Assembly (NCBI RefSeq): GCF_003350545.1
Contig: NZ_QQBA01000003.1
Coordinates: 124,001 to 188,000 of the forward strand
Length of the DNA: 64,000 nt
Direction: 5' to 3'
DNA from: Flavobacterium glaciei
GTDB taxonomy: Bacteria > Bacteroidota > Bacteroidia > Flavobacteriales > Flavobacteriaceae
Part shown: positions 1 through 8,616 of the stretch, one piece after another
How positions within the stretch are numbered: the first letter of the stretch is position 1
Layout of the letters: every line of letters begins with the position of its first letter
Program-made: the position numbers and the translations under genes
Notes under the pieces: generated by a model
The model's input: the letters and a program-made list of their open reading frames with translations, nothing else
What the model was told of the DNA's origin: nothing
Database searches by the model: none

Positions 1-289
1 CTAATTTTTCAAAATTGAAACCTGCATCATTTACAGCTTCGTCAGATGATACCATTGCGTATTGTGCATATCGGTCCATTTTTCTAGCCTCTTTTCTGTC
101 TAAGAAATCTTCAGCATTAAAATTTTTCAATTCGCATGCAAATTGAGTTTTAAATTTTGAAGCGTCAAAATATGTGATTGGAGCAGCTCCACTAACGCCG
201 TTAATAAGTCCGTTCCAATACTCTTCAATGTTATTTCCAATGGGTGTAAGAGCGCCTAAACCTGTTACAACAACTCGTCTTAATACCAT
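1..289 (-). CDS. fabF: 3-oxoacyl-[ACP] synthase II (FabF), N-terminal part
   Basis: This is the first 96 codons of a condensing enzyme that elongates acyl-ACP with malonyl-ACP in fatty-acid synthesis; the rest lies outside the window. The N-terminus reads MVLRRVVVTGLGALTPIGNN, the standard opening of KAS II, followed by the conserved D-R-K-x-x-R-K-M-D-R stretch that precedes the dimer interface. The catalytic Cys-His-His residues are not in the window. It lies downstream of acpP on the same strand, the usual acpP-fabF order, separated from it by two hairpins. The family call is secure; FabF rather than FabB is inferred from the acpP neighbour. Confidence 0.95.
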   Translation of the reverse strand, partial: MVLRRVVVTGLGALTPIGNNIEEYWNGLINGVSGAAPITYFDASKFKTQFACELKNFNAEDFLDRKEARKMDRYAQYAMVSSDEAVNDAGFNFEKL

Positions 290-324
290 AAATTCTTTAT
301 TTTTGTTATCTTTAAACAAATAAA

Positions 325-370
325 ACCCATGCTTTCTTTACTGTATTACTATTACGAAAGAGCCATGGGT
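325..370 (-). promoter_or_regulatory. Long hairpin in the fabF leader
   Basis: ACCCATG plus CTTTC at 325-336 pairs with GAAAG and CATGGGT at 356-370, separated by a 19-nt loop and a 3-nt bulge. It lies between the acpP terminator-like hairpin and the fabF start and has no T-tract toward fabF, so it looks like an RNA processing, stability or regulatory element rather than a terminator. Function is inferred only. Confidence 0.4.
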
Positions 371-420
371 ATTACAATAAATATAGTTTTGATTGAATTT
401 CAATCTCGAATTTAATTTTT

Positions 421-463
421 AAAAAAAATAATAACACCCGTAAGCAAGAATGCTGACGGGTGT
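421..463 (-). terminator. Terminator or attenuator between acpP and fabF
   Basis: ACACCCGT (434-441) pairs with ACGGGTGT (456-463), with an inner AGCA/TGCT stem, followed on the minus strand by a T-rich run at 421-433. It starts 8 nt after the acpP stop. Because fabF continues on the same strand, partial termination here would let acpP be made in excess of fabF. Confidence 0.7.
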
Positions 464-471
464 GTACTTTA

Positions 472-708
472 TTATTTTTTAGCTTCCTCGATATAAGAGA
501 TTGCTTGACCTACAGTAGCGATGTTTTCTGCTTGATCGTCTGGAATTTGAATGTCAAATTCTTTTTCGAATTCCATAATAAGCTCAACAGTGTCTAATGA
601 GTCAGCTCCTAAATCATTAGTGAAGCTTGCTTCTGTTACAACTTCGTTTTCGTCAACACCTAATTTGTCTACGATAATCGCTTTTACTCTTGATGCAATG
701 TCTGACAT
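472..708 (-). CDS. acpP: Acyl carrier protein
   Basis: This 78-residue acidic protein carries growing acyl chains on a 4'-phosphopantetheine arm during fatty-acid synthesis. The attachment site is Ser37 in the GADSLD motif, in the position expected for the family, and the length is standard. It is followed on the same strand by fabF after two hairpins and is divergent from purN. The strong hairpin just after its stop suggests much acpP mRNA ends there. There is no real ambiguity about identity. Confidence 0.98.
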   Translation of the reverse strand: MSDIASRVKAIIVDKLGVDENEVVTEASFTNDLGADSLDTVELIMEFEKEFDIQIPDDQAENIATVGQAISYIEEAKK

Positions 709-884
709 AATCTTTAATTTTAGAATTTAATTTGTTGGCAAAAATAAAAAACTTTATTTTAAAACAACTATTTAGTTAATAAATGTGTCATCTAAATTAT
801 GAAATTTATTTTGACAAACCGAAGACAATGTTATTTATTTTCAATTTTTATGCCTTTTTTTGCACCATATAAATAAGCTGTATT

Positions 885-1454
885 ATGAAAAAAATTGTGG
901 TTTTTGCTTCTGGATCGGGGACTAATGCTGAAAACATCATAAAGTATTTTGCAAAAACAAAAACTGGAAGTGTTGTGGCTGTCTTTACAAATAATGCAAA
1001 TGCACGTGTGCTTGAAAGAGCTAAAAACTATGAATTACCAACAGAAGTTTTCTCAAAAGAACAACTTTTTGAAAGTGAAGTACTACATAAATTAAATATA
1101 ATTAAACCCGATTTGATTATTTTAGCAGGATTTCTACTAAAATTTCCTGAAAATATCATAGCAGCTTATCCAGATAAGATTATAAATATTCATCCTGCTT
1201 TGTTGCCAAAATTTGGCGGAAAAGGAATGTATGGTATGCATATTCATAATGCGGTTGTGGCTAACAAAGAGAAAGAAACCGGAATTACGATTCATTTTGT
1301 CAATGAAAATTATGATGAAGGCAATATTATTTTTCAACAAAATGTTATTTTAAACGGTGATGAAACTCCAGAAGAAGTGGCTCATAAAATTCACGAATTA
1401 GAACAAAAATATTTTCCTAAAGTTATAGAGGAAATCCTAAATCTAAAATCCTAA
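885..1454 (+). CDS. purN: Phosphoribosylglycinamide formyltransferase (GART)
   Basis: It transfers a formyl group from 10-formyl-tetrahydrofolate to GAR in de novo purine synthesis. The 189-residue protein starts with a Rossmann-type strand and the SGSGTN phosphate loop (about residues 9-14). The catalytic triad is visible as Asn101 and His103 (NIHPALLP) and Asp144 (YDEG). The length is slightly below the E. coli enzyme. It is divergent from acpP and followed after 7 nt by rnhA, so the two are probably co-transcribed. A PfkB-family kinase and purF follow on the same strand but are separated by their own promoter and terminator signals. Confidence 0.96.
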   Translation: MKKIVVFASGSGTNAENIIKYFAKTKTGSVVAVFTNNANARVLERAKNYELPTEVFSKEQLFESEVLHKLNIIKPDLIILAGFLLKFPENIIAAYPDKIINIHPALLPKFGGKGMYGMHIHNAVVANKEKETGITIHFVNENYDEGNIIFQQNVILNGDETPEEVAHKIHELEQKYFPKVIEEILNLKS

Positions 1455-1461
1455 TTCATAA

Positions 1462-1941
1462 ATGGAACATGACGTACACATATATACAGATGGTGCTGCC
1501 AAGGGGAATCCCGGAAATGGCGGTTACGGAGTGGTAATGGAATGGGTAGGGAAACCTTATAAAAAAGAATTCTATGAGGGCTTTCGTCGAACTACGAATA
1601 ATAGAATGGAATTATTAGCTGTTATTGTGGGGCTTGAAAAGTTGAAAAATCCAAATACAAAAGTTTTAGTAGTTTCTGATTCTAAATATGTGGTTGACTC
1701 GGTAGTTAAAAAATGGGTTTTAGGCTGGGAAAAAAAAGGATTTGCTGATAGGAAAAATTCCGACTTGTGGAAACGTTTTTTAGTTGTTTATAGAAAACAC
1801 AAAGTCGATTTCAAATGGATTAAAGGGCATAACAATCATGTTCAAAACGAAAGGTGTGATGAATTAGCCGTTATGGCTTCAATGCAAAAACAACTTTCGG
1901 TTGATGCTTTCTATGAAAAAGAAGAGGCAAAACTGTTGTGA
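1462..1941 (+). CDS. rnhA: Ribonuclease HI
   Basis: It degrades the RNA strand of RNA-DNA hybrids such as R-loops and primer remnants. The 159-residue protein is a bare RNase H domain. The four acidic metal ligands are Asp10 (YTDGAAKGNPG), Glu50 (RMEL), Asp73 (SDSKYV) and Asp133 (CDELA), with the flexible-loop His near residue 123 (KGHNNH). The basic handle region typical of type I enzymes (WVLGWEKKG) is present. It starts 7 nt after purN and probably shares its transcript. Confidence 0.95.
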   Translation: MEHDVHIYTDGAAKGNPGNGGYGVVMEWVGKPYKKEFYEGFRRTTNNRMELLAVIVGLEKLKNPNTKVLVVSDSKYVVDSVVKKWVLGWEKKGFADRKNSDLWKRFLVVYRKHKVDFKWIKGHNNHVQNERCDELAVMASMQKQLSVDAFYEKEEAKLL

Positions 1942-1982
1942 ATATAGAATGTAAATTGGCAAAACTTTACGCTTTATACTCT

Positions 1983-2013
1983 TTGCAACTTTACAACTTA
2001 TAAACTATCTTTG
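1983..2013 (+). promoter_or_regulatory. Bacteroidota-type promoter of the PfkB-family kinase gene
   Basis: TTG at 1983-1985, 20-nt spacer, TATCTTTG at 2006-2013, matching the TTG-N17-23-TAnnTTTG consensus of the primary sigma factor in this phylum. The start codon is 24 nt downstream. Confidence 0.6.
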
Positions 2014-2036
2014 CGCCTTAATTCGAAACGTATATA

Positions 2037-2960
2037 ATGAATAAATTATTGATTGTTGGAACAGTAGCTTTTGACGCAATTGAAACTCCATTTGGGAAAA
2101 CGGACAAGATTTTAGGTGGCGCAGCAACATATATTGGTTTGTCCGCTTCTTTTTTTAATGTGCAATCAGCTATAGTTTCTGTAGTTGGTGATGATTTTCC
2201 ACAAGAATATTTAGATCTTTTGACTTCAAGAAATATTGATATCTCTGGACTTGAAGTGGTACCGGGTGGTAAAACTTTCTTTTGGAGCGGTCGTTATCAC
2301 AATGATTTGAATTCAAGAGATACGTTGGATACTCAATTAAACGTTTTGGCTGATTTTCAACCAAAAGTACCGCAAGATTATAAAAATTCCGACATAGTAA
2401 TGTTAGGAAATTTACATCCTTTAGTGCAAAGCAGTGTTTTAGACCAAATGAAAACACAACCTAAATTGACAGTACTGGATACTATGAATTTTTGGATGGA
2501 TTGTGCTTTGCCAGAATTGTTAGACGTAATTAAACGCGTAGATGTAATCACCATCAATGATGAAGAAGCAAGACAACTTTCTGGAGAATATTCTCTAGTT
2601 AAGGCTGCTGCAAAAATTCACACGATGGGACCTAAATATGTAGTGATTAAAAAAGGAGAACACGGAGCACTTATCTTTCACAATAAAGAAGTTTTCTTCG
2701 CTCCGGCTTTACCGCTTGAAGAAGTTTTTGATCCAACTGGAGCAGGAGATACTTTTGCAGGAGGATTTGCAGGATATTTGACGCAGAGCGAAAATATTTC
2801 TTTCGAAAACATGAAAAACGCAATCATTCAGGGATCAAATTTGGCCTCCTTTTGTGTGGAGAAATTTGGAACCGAAAGAATGGTTGATTTAGATAAAACC
2901 GAAGTAGTGTCCAGATTGCAACAATTCAAATCACTAACACAATTCGACATAGAATTATAA
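2037..2960 (+). CDS. PfkB/ribokinase-family sugar or nucleoside kinase
   Basis: A 307-residue cytoplasmic kinase of the ribokinase fold that phosphorylates a sugar, nucleoside or related alcohol using ATP; the substrate cannot be read from sequence. The N-terminal glycine-rich substrate motif (LGGAATYIG, about 26-34) and the C-terminal ATP/anion-hole motif DPTGAGDTFAGG with catalytic base Asp238 are intact. It has its own promoter-like element upstream and a strong terminator just after the stop, so it is likely monocistronic. Its position beside purF recurs in my memory of Flavobacteriia and could hint at a nucleoside substrate, but that is inference. Confidence 0.85.
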   Translation: MNKLLIVGTVAFDAIETPFGKTDKILGGAATYIGLSASFFNVQSAIVSVVGDDFPQEYLDLLTSRNIDISGLEVVPGGKTFFWSGRYHNDLNSRDTLDTQLNVLADFQPKVPQDYKNSDIVMLGNLHPLVQSSVLDQMKTQPKLTVLDTMNFWMDCALPELLDVIKRVDVITINDEEARQLSGEYSLVKAAAKIHTMGPKYVVIKKGEHGALIFHNKEVFFAPALPLEEVFDPTGAGDTFAGGFAGYLTQSENISFENMKNAIIQGSNLASFCVEKFGTERMVDLDKTEVVSRLQQFKSLTQFDIEL

Positions 2961-2966
2961 TGGACT

Positions 2967-2992
2967 AAAACCTCGGAAACGAGGTTTTTTTT
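2967..2992 (+). terminator. Rho-independent terminator after the PfkB-family kinase gene
   Basis: AAAACCTCG-GAAA-CGAGGTTTT with a GAAA tetraloop and a run of T, 7 nt after the stop codon. Confidence 0.9.
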
Positions 2993-3092
2993 GTAAAAAA
3001 AATTAGCAGGGAATTACATCTGATTTATCGATTTTTTTAAATCAGTTCAATTTATATTTTTTGAATAACACAACAATACAAACAACCTTACA

Positions 3093-4991
3093 ATGAGCGA
3101 TGCTTTAAAACACGAGTGTGGTATAGCCTTAATTAGATTACTTAAACCGCTTGAATTTTACAAAGAGAAATACGGAACCGCATTTTACGGAATCCAGAAA
3201 ATGTATCTCTTAATGGAAAAGCAACACAATCGCGGACAAGATGGCGCTGGTTTTGCAAGTATAAAACTAGATGTCGAGCCAGGAGAAAGATACATAAGCC
3301 GTGTTCGTTCCAATCATGCACAGCCTATTCAAGATGTGTTTGCACAAATAAATGATAGGATAAACGAAGAAATGACAGCTCATCCTGAATATGCGGATAA
3401 TGTGGCGCTACAAAAACAGAAAATTCCTTATTTAGGAGAATTGTTTTTGGGACACGTTCGTTATGGAACTTTTGGAAAAAATAGCATTGAGAGCGTTCAC
3501 CCATTTTTACGTCAAAATAACTGGATGCACAGAAACTTGATTTTAGCAGGAAATTTTAACATGACGAATGTTAAAGAGCTTTTTCAAAGTTTAGTTGAAT
3601 TAGGTCAGCATCCAAAAGAAATGGCAGATACGGTTACTGTAATGGAAAAAATTGGTCATTTTCTAGATGATGCAGTTACTGATTTGTATCAAGAATGTAA
3701 AGTAAATGGATTGAATAAGAGAGAAGCATCCCCCGTAATTGCTGAAAAGCTGGATGTTGCCAAGATTCTAACCCGAGCGTCTAAAAATTTAGATGGAGGT
3801 TATGCAATGGCAGGGCTTCTGGGACATGGAGATTCATTTGTATTTAGAGATCCTGCAGGAATTCGTCCCGCTTATTTTTATCAAGATGATGAAATAGTGG
3901 TAGTAGCCTCAGAAAGACCAGTAATCCAAACTGTTTTTAATGTTCCATTCGAAAAAGTTCAAGAAATTGAGCCAGGAAATGCATTGATTATCAAAAAAAA
4001 TGGTACAATTTCTATGAAAGAAATTTTACCTCCAACGGTGAAAAAAGCATGTTCTTTTGAGCGAATTTATTTCTCCAGAGGAAGTGACGCCGAAATATAT
4101 CAGGAAAGAAAAACACTGGGAAGGCTTATTCTACCAGCTGTTTTGAAATCAATTGATGAAGACACTGACAATACTGTTTTTTCTTATATTCCAAATACGG
4201 CTGAAACTTCGTTTTACGGATTGGTTGAAGCAGCCCAAGATTTTTTGAATCAAAGAAAGAACAATTACATTCTTCAAAACAGAAATACATTAACAAAGGA
4301 ATCGCTGCAAGAATTACTTGCGGTAAAAATCCGTACTGAAAAAGTAGCCATCAAAGATGCTAAATTAAGAACCTTTATTACAGAGGATAGTAGTCGTGAC
4401 GATTTAGTAGCACACGTTTATGATGTTACATACGGTGTTATAAAACCAACTGATAATTTGGTGATAATAGATGATAGTATTGTTCGAGGGACTACCTTGA
4501 AAATGAGTATTATCAAAATGATGGATCGTTTGAATCCAAAGCGAATTGTTGTTGTGTCATCTGCGCCACAAATACGCTATCCAGATTGTTACGGAATTGA
4601 TATGGCTAAACTAGAAGGGTTAGTAGCTTTTAAAGCAGCTTTAGAACTACTTAAAGAAAGAAACTTGTATCATATCGTAGATGAAGTGTATGTAAAATGT
4701 AAAGCGCAAGAAAACTTCAAGGACAGTGAAGTGGTCAATTACGTGACGGCAATATACGAGCCTTTTGAACCGCAAGAGGTTTCAGATAAAATTGCTGAAA
4801 TGTTGAGTTCACCTGAAATCAAAGCCGAAGTGAAAATTATTTTTCAAACGGTAGAGGATTTACATACTGCTTGTCCTAAAAATTTAGGAGATTGGTATTT
4901 TACCGGAGACTATCCTACACCAGGAGGAAACCGTGTGGTAAACCGCGCATTCATGAATTTTTATGAAGGAAAAGACGCCAGAGCGTATTAA
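3093..4991 (+). CDS. purF: Amidophosphoribosyltransferase-like protein, long form
   Basis: PurF catalyses the first committed step of purine synthesis, PRPP plus glutamine to phosphoribosylamine. The N-terminal class-II glutaminase domain has its nucleophile at Cys9 (HECGIAL), so an 8-residue propeptide must be removed, followed by RGQDGAG and the GHVRYGT substrate loops. The phosphoribosyltransferase domain carries the PRPP motif VIIDDSIVRGTT near residues 456-467. Cysteines near CSFERIYF, PDCYGID and HTACP lie where Fe-S ligands occur in the Bacillus enzyme. At 632 residues it is clearly longer than the usual 470-510, with extra sequence in the glutaminase half and before the PRPP motif. 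A second canonical purF elsewhere cannot be excluded. Confidence 0.88.
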   Translation: MSDALKHECGIALIRLLKPLEFYKEKYGTAFYGIQKMYLLMEKQHNRGQDGAGFASIKLDVEPGERYISRVRSNHAQPIQDVFAQINDRINEEMTAHPEYADNVALQKQKIPYLGELFLGHVRYGTFGKNSIESVHPFLRQNNWMHRNLILAGNFNMTNVKELFQSLVELGQHPKEMADTVTVMEKIGHFLDDAVTDLYQECKVNGLNKREASPVIAEKLDVAKILTRASKNLDGGYAMAGLLGHGDSFVFRDPAGIRPAYFYQDDEIVVVASERPVIQTVFNVPFEKVQEIEPGNALIIKKNGTISMKEILPPTVKKACSFERIYFSRGSDAEIYQERKTLGRLILPAVLKSIDEDTDNTVFSYIPNTAETSFYGLVEAAQDFLNQRKNNYILQNRNTLTKESLQELLAVKIRTEKVAIKDAKLRTFITEDSSRDDLVAHVYDVTYGVIKPTDNLVIIDDSIVRGTTLKMSIIKMMDRLNPKRIVVVSSAPQIRYPDCYGIDMAKLEGLVAFKAALELLKERNLYHIVDEVYVKCKAQENFKDSEVVNYVTAIYEPFEPQEVSDKIAEMLSSPEIKAEVKIIFQTVEDLHTACPKNLGDWYFTGDYPTPGGNRVVNRAFMNFYEGKDARAY

Positions 4992-5120
4992 TTAGGCCAA
5001 CTATGAGGTTTTAATCGGTTTTCTAAGTTGTTCATCTAATTTATTTGGTGGCATCGAAGAACTAATATAATTTTAACTCACCATAACATTAGTAGGTTAA
5101 GTTTATGGTAGATTTGGGGC

Positions 5121-5150
5121 AAAAAAGGTGGAAGAGATTCCACCTTTTTT
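5121..5150. terminator. Bidirectional terminator between purF and sod
   Basis: A perfect 13-bp inverted repeat (AAAAAAGGTGGAA, loop GAGA, TTCCACCTTTTTT) that gives T-runs on both strands. It lies 130 nt after purF. The rest of the 332-bp convergent gap (4992-5323) holds only the sod terminator; a 64-codon minus-strand frame spanning it has no coding character. Confidence 0.8.
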
Positions 5151-5252
5151 ATTGGAATAAACTCAAGAGAGAGAAAAGAAAATAGAAGAAAGACGAATAA
5201 GCCAAGTGTTTGTTCGTCTTTTTTTATAAGGAGTAGGGAATACTTTTTTAGA

Positions 5253-5291
5253 TAAAAAAAATAGACAAACAACTTTTAAGTCATTTGTCTA
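5253..5291 (-). terminator. Terminator after superoxide dismutase gene
   Basis: TAGACAAA (5262-5269) pairs with TTTGTCTA (5284-5291), and the minus strand continues into a T-run (5253-5261). It begins 33 nt beyond the sod stop codon. Confidence 0.75.
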
Positions 5292-5323
5292 TTCTCTATA
5301 TTCATTATTCTACTCTTAAAAGA

Positions 5324-5932
5324 TTATTTCTCTAAAGCAAATCTTCTTGCAACTTCAGTCCAATTGATTACATTGAAAAATGCTTCGATATAATCTGGTC
5401 TTCTGTTTTGATAGTTAAGGTAGTAAGCATGTTCCCAAACATCCATTCCTAAAATTGGAGTTCCACCACAACCTACACCAGGCATTAATGGATTGTCTTG
5501 GTTTGGAGTACCGCAAACATCCACTTTTCCACCTTTATGCACACAAAGCCAAGCCCATCCAGAACCAAATTGAGTTGCCCCAGCTTTGCTAAAACTTGCT
5601 TTAAATTCTTCAAATGTTCCAAAAGCAGCTTCAATCGCAGCCAATAAATCTCCAGTTGGAAGTCCGCCACCGTTTGGTGTCATTACAGTCCAAAACAAGT
5701 TATGATTGTAAAAACCACCGCCGTTGTTACGAACTGGCATGTTTTTCATATCAAGGTTAATCAAAATATTTTCGATTGTCTTACCTTCCATATCAGTACC
5801 TGTAATAGCAGCATTAAGATTGGTTGTGTAAGCATTGTGATGTTTAGAATGGTGTATTTCCATTGTTCTTGCATCAATATGTGGTTCTAATGCATCGTAT
5901 GCATAAGGTAATTGTGGTAATTCAAAAGCCAT
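5324..5932 (-). CDS. sodA: Superoxide dismutase, Fe/Mn family
   Basis: It dismutates superoxide to peroxide and oxygen in the cytoplasm; 202 residues with no signal peptide, the standard length. Metal ligands are visible as His27 (MEIHHSKHH), the His of FYNHNLFW, and the Asp and His of DVWEHAYY. The GGGFYNH sequence replaces the GG-H-NH pattern of E. coli MnSOD, so Fe, Mn or cambialistic use cannot be settled by reading. It appears monocistronic, with its own terminator downstream and a non-coding stretch upstream. Confidence 0.95.
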   Translation of the reverse strand: MAFELPQLPYAYDALEPHIDARTMEIHHSKHHNAYTTNLNAAITGTDMEGKTIENILINLDMKNMPVRNNGGGFYNHNLFWTVMTPNGGGLPTGDLLAAIEAAFGTFEEFKASFSKAGATQFGSGWAWLCVHKGGKVDVCGTPNQDNPLMPGVGCGGTPILGMDVWEHAYYLNYQNRRPDYIEAFFNVINWTEVARRFALEK

Positions 5933-6070
5933 AATATGATTGTTTAATAATTTATAAAATATTTATCCAAATTTAAACATTAAACTTTGGAAACGGAAAT
6001 TCTATTTCGTTATAATTTCATTAAATTAATTGATAATGCGCTCTTGGGACTTGTAACAGGTTTGTTTTCA

Positions 6071-6145
6071 GGAGCTATTTGCGTCTTCGGCTGGCTCCGC
6101 TCATGTCCTGCTTTCCGTTACAAATTAAATTCACTGAACTCCTAT
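6071..6145 (-). repeat. Modular intergenic repeat, copy A (with 26-bp insertion)
   Basis: The plus strand reads GGAGCTATTT, then a 26-bp block (6081-6106), then CCTGCTTTCCGTTACAA and a tail ending in CACTGAACTCCTAT. The two ends match copy C at 27583-27609, where they are directly joined, and the tail matches the reverse complement of copy D at 40156-40191. Nothing else is seen in the 309-bp gap 5933-6241 between sod and comF. Confidence 0.7.
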
Positions 6146-6241
6146 GAGAAAAAAGTTAGTTGAAGTAATCAGGGTTAAAAAACAGTTGTTATAGATTGTC
6201 ATTTTATTTTAAATACCCGTTTTAGATCTAAAATTTCTAAA

Positions 6242-6925
6242 TTATGATTGCGCCATTGCCATACAAACAATGCTGATTTTTGCGCCAGGAATTTTCAGTA
6301 ATGCTCTGGAACAAGCTTCCAGTGTTGATCCTGTTGTGATAACATCATCTATTAAAAGAAAATGTTTGTTGTGGTCTTTTTCAGTAAAGGAAACATCAAA
6401 AGTACTTTCGATTCCTTCTGTTCTGCCTAATAAATTTTTCTTGGATTGCGTTTTTGAGTACACATTTCGAACCAAAATAGTATCATTGTAATCGATATTT
6501 AAACTTGATGAAAGTGCTTTTCCAAAAGCGGTGACTTGATTGTAACCTCTTTCTTTTAATTTTCTTCGATGCAATGGAACCGGAATAATTTCATCAACAG
6601 ATTCTAATAATTCAATAGTTTTTAAATCTTCGGCATACCATTCGCCAAGAATTGCACCTATTTCCTCATGTCCTTTGTATTTTAAATTATGTATAAGCTC
6701 TTGTACAATTCCTTTTTTATGAAAATAAAGTAATGCCGAAGTGTGTATCACAGGGATTCGTCCATAAAACTTTTTGAACGCATCATTTTCTGGATTCAAG
6801 TGATGATTCGTCAACGGGATATCGTGTCTACAAACTGTACAAATTACATTTTCATTAGATAATAAAAATGCGCTGCAACCGGAACAGACTTTTGGAAAAA
6901 AGAGATTAATTATGCTTTCAAACAT
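6242..6925 (-). CDS. comF: ComF-family phosphoribosyltransferase-like protein
   Basis: ComF/GntX-family proteins have a zinc-ribbon-like N-terminus and a type I phosphoribosyltransferase domain; in competent bacteria they help import transforming DNA, while the catalytic role is unclear. The 227-residue protein has two CxxC pairs near the start (VCSGC and ICTVC), the conserved VPLHRRKLKERGYNQ segment and the PRPP-binding motif LLIDDVITTGST near residue 192. It is divergent from glyS and has no co-directional partner. Assignment to the family is firm; a role in DNA uptake is inference. Confidence 0.92.
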   Translation of the reverse strand: MFESIINLFFPKVCSGCSAFLLSNENVICTVCRHDIPLTNHHLNPENDAFKKFYGRIPVIHTSALLYFHKKGIVQELIHNLKYKGHEEIGAILGEWYAEDLKTIELLESVDEIIPVPLHRRKLKERGYNQVTAFGKALSSSLNIDYNDTILVRNVYSKTQSKKNLLGRTEGIESTFDVSFTEKDHNKHFLLIDDVITTGSTLEACSRALLKIPGAKISIVCMAMAQS

Positions 6926-7007
6926 GTAATCAGGGATTTATTTATAAAAATAGACAAATCAATGCTTCAATCTTTAACAAATTTCTTTTTTTTAAGTTCA
7001 CTTTTTA

Positions 7008-7015
7008 TATTTTTG
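7008..7015 (+). promoter_or_regulatory. -7 element of glyS, with a very short leader
   Basis: TATTTTTG ends 7 nt before the glyS ATG, matching TAnnTTTG; no clean TTG is found at the -33 distance. If used, the transcript would start within a few bases of the start codon. Confidence 0.4.
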
Positions 7016-7022
7016 CACCATT

Positions 7023-8564
7023 ATGGCAAAACAAGAAGATTTATTTAAGAATGTAGTTTCGCACGCAAAAGAATACGGATTTATTTTTCCGTCAAGCGAA
7101 ATTTACGATGGTTTAAGTGCGGTCTATGATTATGCACAAAACGGAGTAGAATTAAAAAAGAACATACGCGAATATTGGTGGAAAGCAATGGTTCAAATGA
7201 ACGATAACATTGTAGGTCTTGACGCGGCAATATTGATGCACCCAACCACTTGGAAAGCATCTGGCCATGTTGACGCTTTTAACGATCCATTGATTGACAA
7301 CAAAGATTCAAAAAGAAGATATAGAGCCGATGTTTTGATTGAAGATTATGCCGAAAAGCTAAATCAAAAAGCAATCAAAGAAATCGAAAAAGCCAGAGCT
7401 CGTTTTGGTGATGCTTTCAATGAGCAAGAATTTGTTACGACAAATGCTCGTGTGATGGAGTACAAAGCTAAAGAAAGAGAAATTCTGGAAAGAATGGCGC
7501 GTTCTTTAGGGAACGAAGACCTGGATGATGTAAAAGCTTTAATCGAAGAATTAGAAATTGCTTGCCCGGAATCAGGTTCAAGAAACTGGACCGAAGTGCG
7601 TCAATTCAACTTGATGTTTGGAACAAAATTAGGTGCTTCAGCTGATTCAGCTATGGATTTATATTTGAGACCAGAAACGGCGCAAGGTATTTTTGTGAAT
7701 TTTCTGAATGTGCAAAAGTCAGGGCGAATGAAAGTTCCTTTTGGAATTGCGCAAACTGGAAAAGCTTTTAGAAATGAAATCGTTGCAAGACAGTTTATTT
7801 TCCGTATGCGTGAGTTTGAACAAATGGAAATGCAATTTTTTGTACGTCCAGGCGAAGAAATGAAGCATTACGAATTCTGGAAAGAAGCTCGTTTAAAATG
7901 GCATTTATCTCTTGGTTTAGGAAGAGAAAATTATCGTTTCCACGATCACGAAAAGTTAGCACATTATGCGAATGCGGCTGCGGATATTGAATTTAATTTC
8001 CCTTTCGGGTTCAAAGAATTAGAAGGAATTCACTCCAGAACTGATTTTGATTTGAAAGCACACGAACAATTTTCTGGTAGAAAATTACAGTATTTTGATG
8101 CTGAATTGAACCAGAATTATGTTCCCTATGTGGTGGAAACTTCAGTAGGATTAGATAGAATGTTCTTGGCAGTATTTGCAACTTCATTAAAAGAAGAAAC
8201 GTTAGAAGATGGTTCTACAAGAACAGTACTGAAATTACCTTCGGTTCTGGCTCCAACAAAAGCAGCTATCTTACCTTTGGTAAAGAAAGACGGACTACCA
8301 GAAATTGCACACAAAATAATTGACGATTTGCGTTGGGATTTCAATGTTTCGTATGATGAAAAAGATGCGGTGGGAAGACGTTATAGAAGACAAGATGCTT
8401 TAGGAACACCTTTTTGTATTACTGTGGATCATCAAACTGTTGAAGATCAAACTGTGACTATTCGTCATAGAGATACAATGAAACAAGATCGAGTGGCGAT
8501 TGCTGATTTGAAATCTATTATCGAAAATGAAGTTTCGATGAAAAACTGGTTGATGAAAATGTAA
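7023..8564 (+). CDS. glyS: Glycyl-tRNA synthetase, single-chain dimeric type
   Basis: This class II synthetase charges tRNA-Gly. The 513-residue chain belongs to the alpha2 (eukaryote/archaea-like) type rather than the alpha2beta2 type. Visible are the N-terminal IYDGLSAVYDYAQNG segment, motif 2 (FRNEIVARQFIFRMREFEQME), the LRPETAQGIF substrate loop and motif 3 (ETSVGLDRMFLA), followed by a C-terminal anticodon-binding domain starting near KLPSVLAPTKAAILPL. The TAG/TAA context is intact and a strong hairpin follows the stop. Confidence 0.97.
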   Translation: MAKQEDLFKNVVSHAKEYGFIFPSSEIYDGLSAVYDYAQNGVELKKNIREYWWKAMVQMNDNIVGLDAAILMHPTTWKASGHVDAFNDPLIDNKDSKRRYRADVLIEDYAEKLNQKAIKEIEKARARFGDAFNEQEFVTTNARVMEYKAKEREILERMARSLGNEDLDDVKALIEELEIACPESGSRNWTEVRQFNLMFGTKLGASADSAMDLYLRPETAQGIFVNFLNVQKSGRMKVPFGIAQTGKAFRNEIVARQFIFRMREFEQMEMQFFVRPGEEMKHYEFWKEARLKWHLSLGLGRENYRFHDHEKLAHYANAAADIEFNFPFGFKELEGIHSRTDFDLKAHEQFSGRKLQYFDAELNQNYVPYVVETSVGLDRMFLAVFATSLKEETLEDGSTRTVLKLPSVLAPTKAAILPLVKKDGLPEIAHKIIDDLRWDFNVSYDEKDAVGRRYRRQDALGTPFCITVDHQTVEDQTVTIRHRDTMKQDRVAIADLKSIIENEVSMKNWLMKM

Positions 8565-8582
8565 TAATTTTTGACTTATATT

Positions 8583-8613
8583 AAAAAAGCTTCTCATTTG
8601 AGAAGCTTTTCTT
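8583..8613. terminator. Bidirectional terminator between glyS and outer-membrane gene
   Basis: AAAAGCTTCTCA (8585-8596) pairs with TGAGAAGCTTTT (8599-8610); both strands give T-rich tails. It serves the convergent glyS and the minus-strand gene ending at 8617. Confidence 0.8.
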
Positions 8614-8616
8614 ATT

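Noticed and set aside
5078..5272. Minus-strand 64-codon frame between purF and sod
   Set aside because: It covers two terminator hairpins, is very Leu/Phe-rich and has no promoter or conserved-looking segment.
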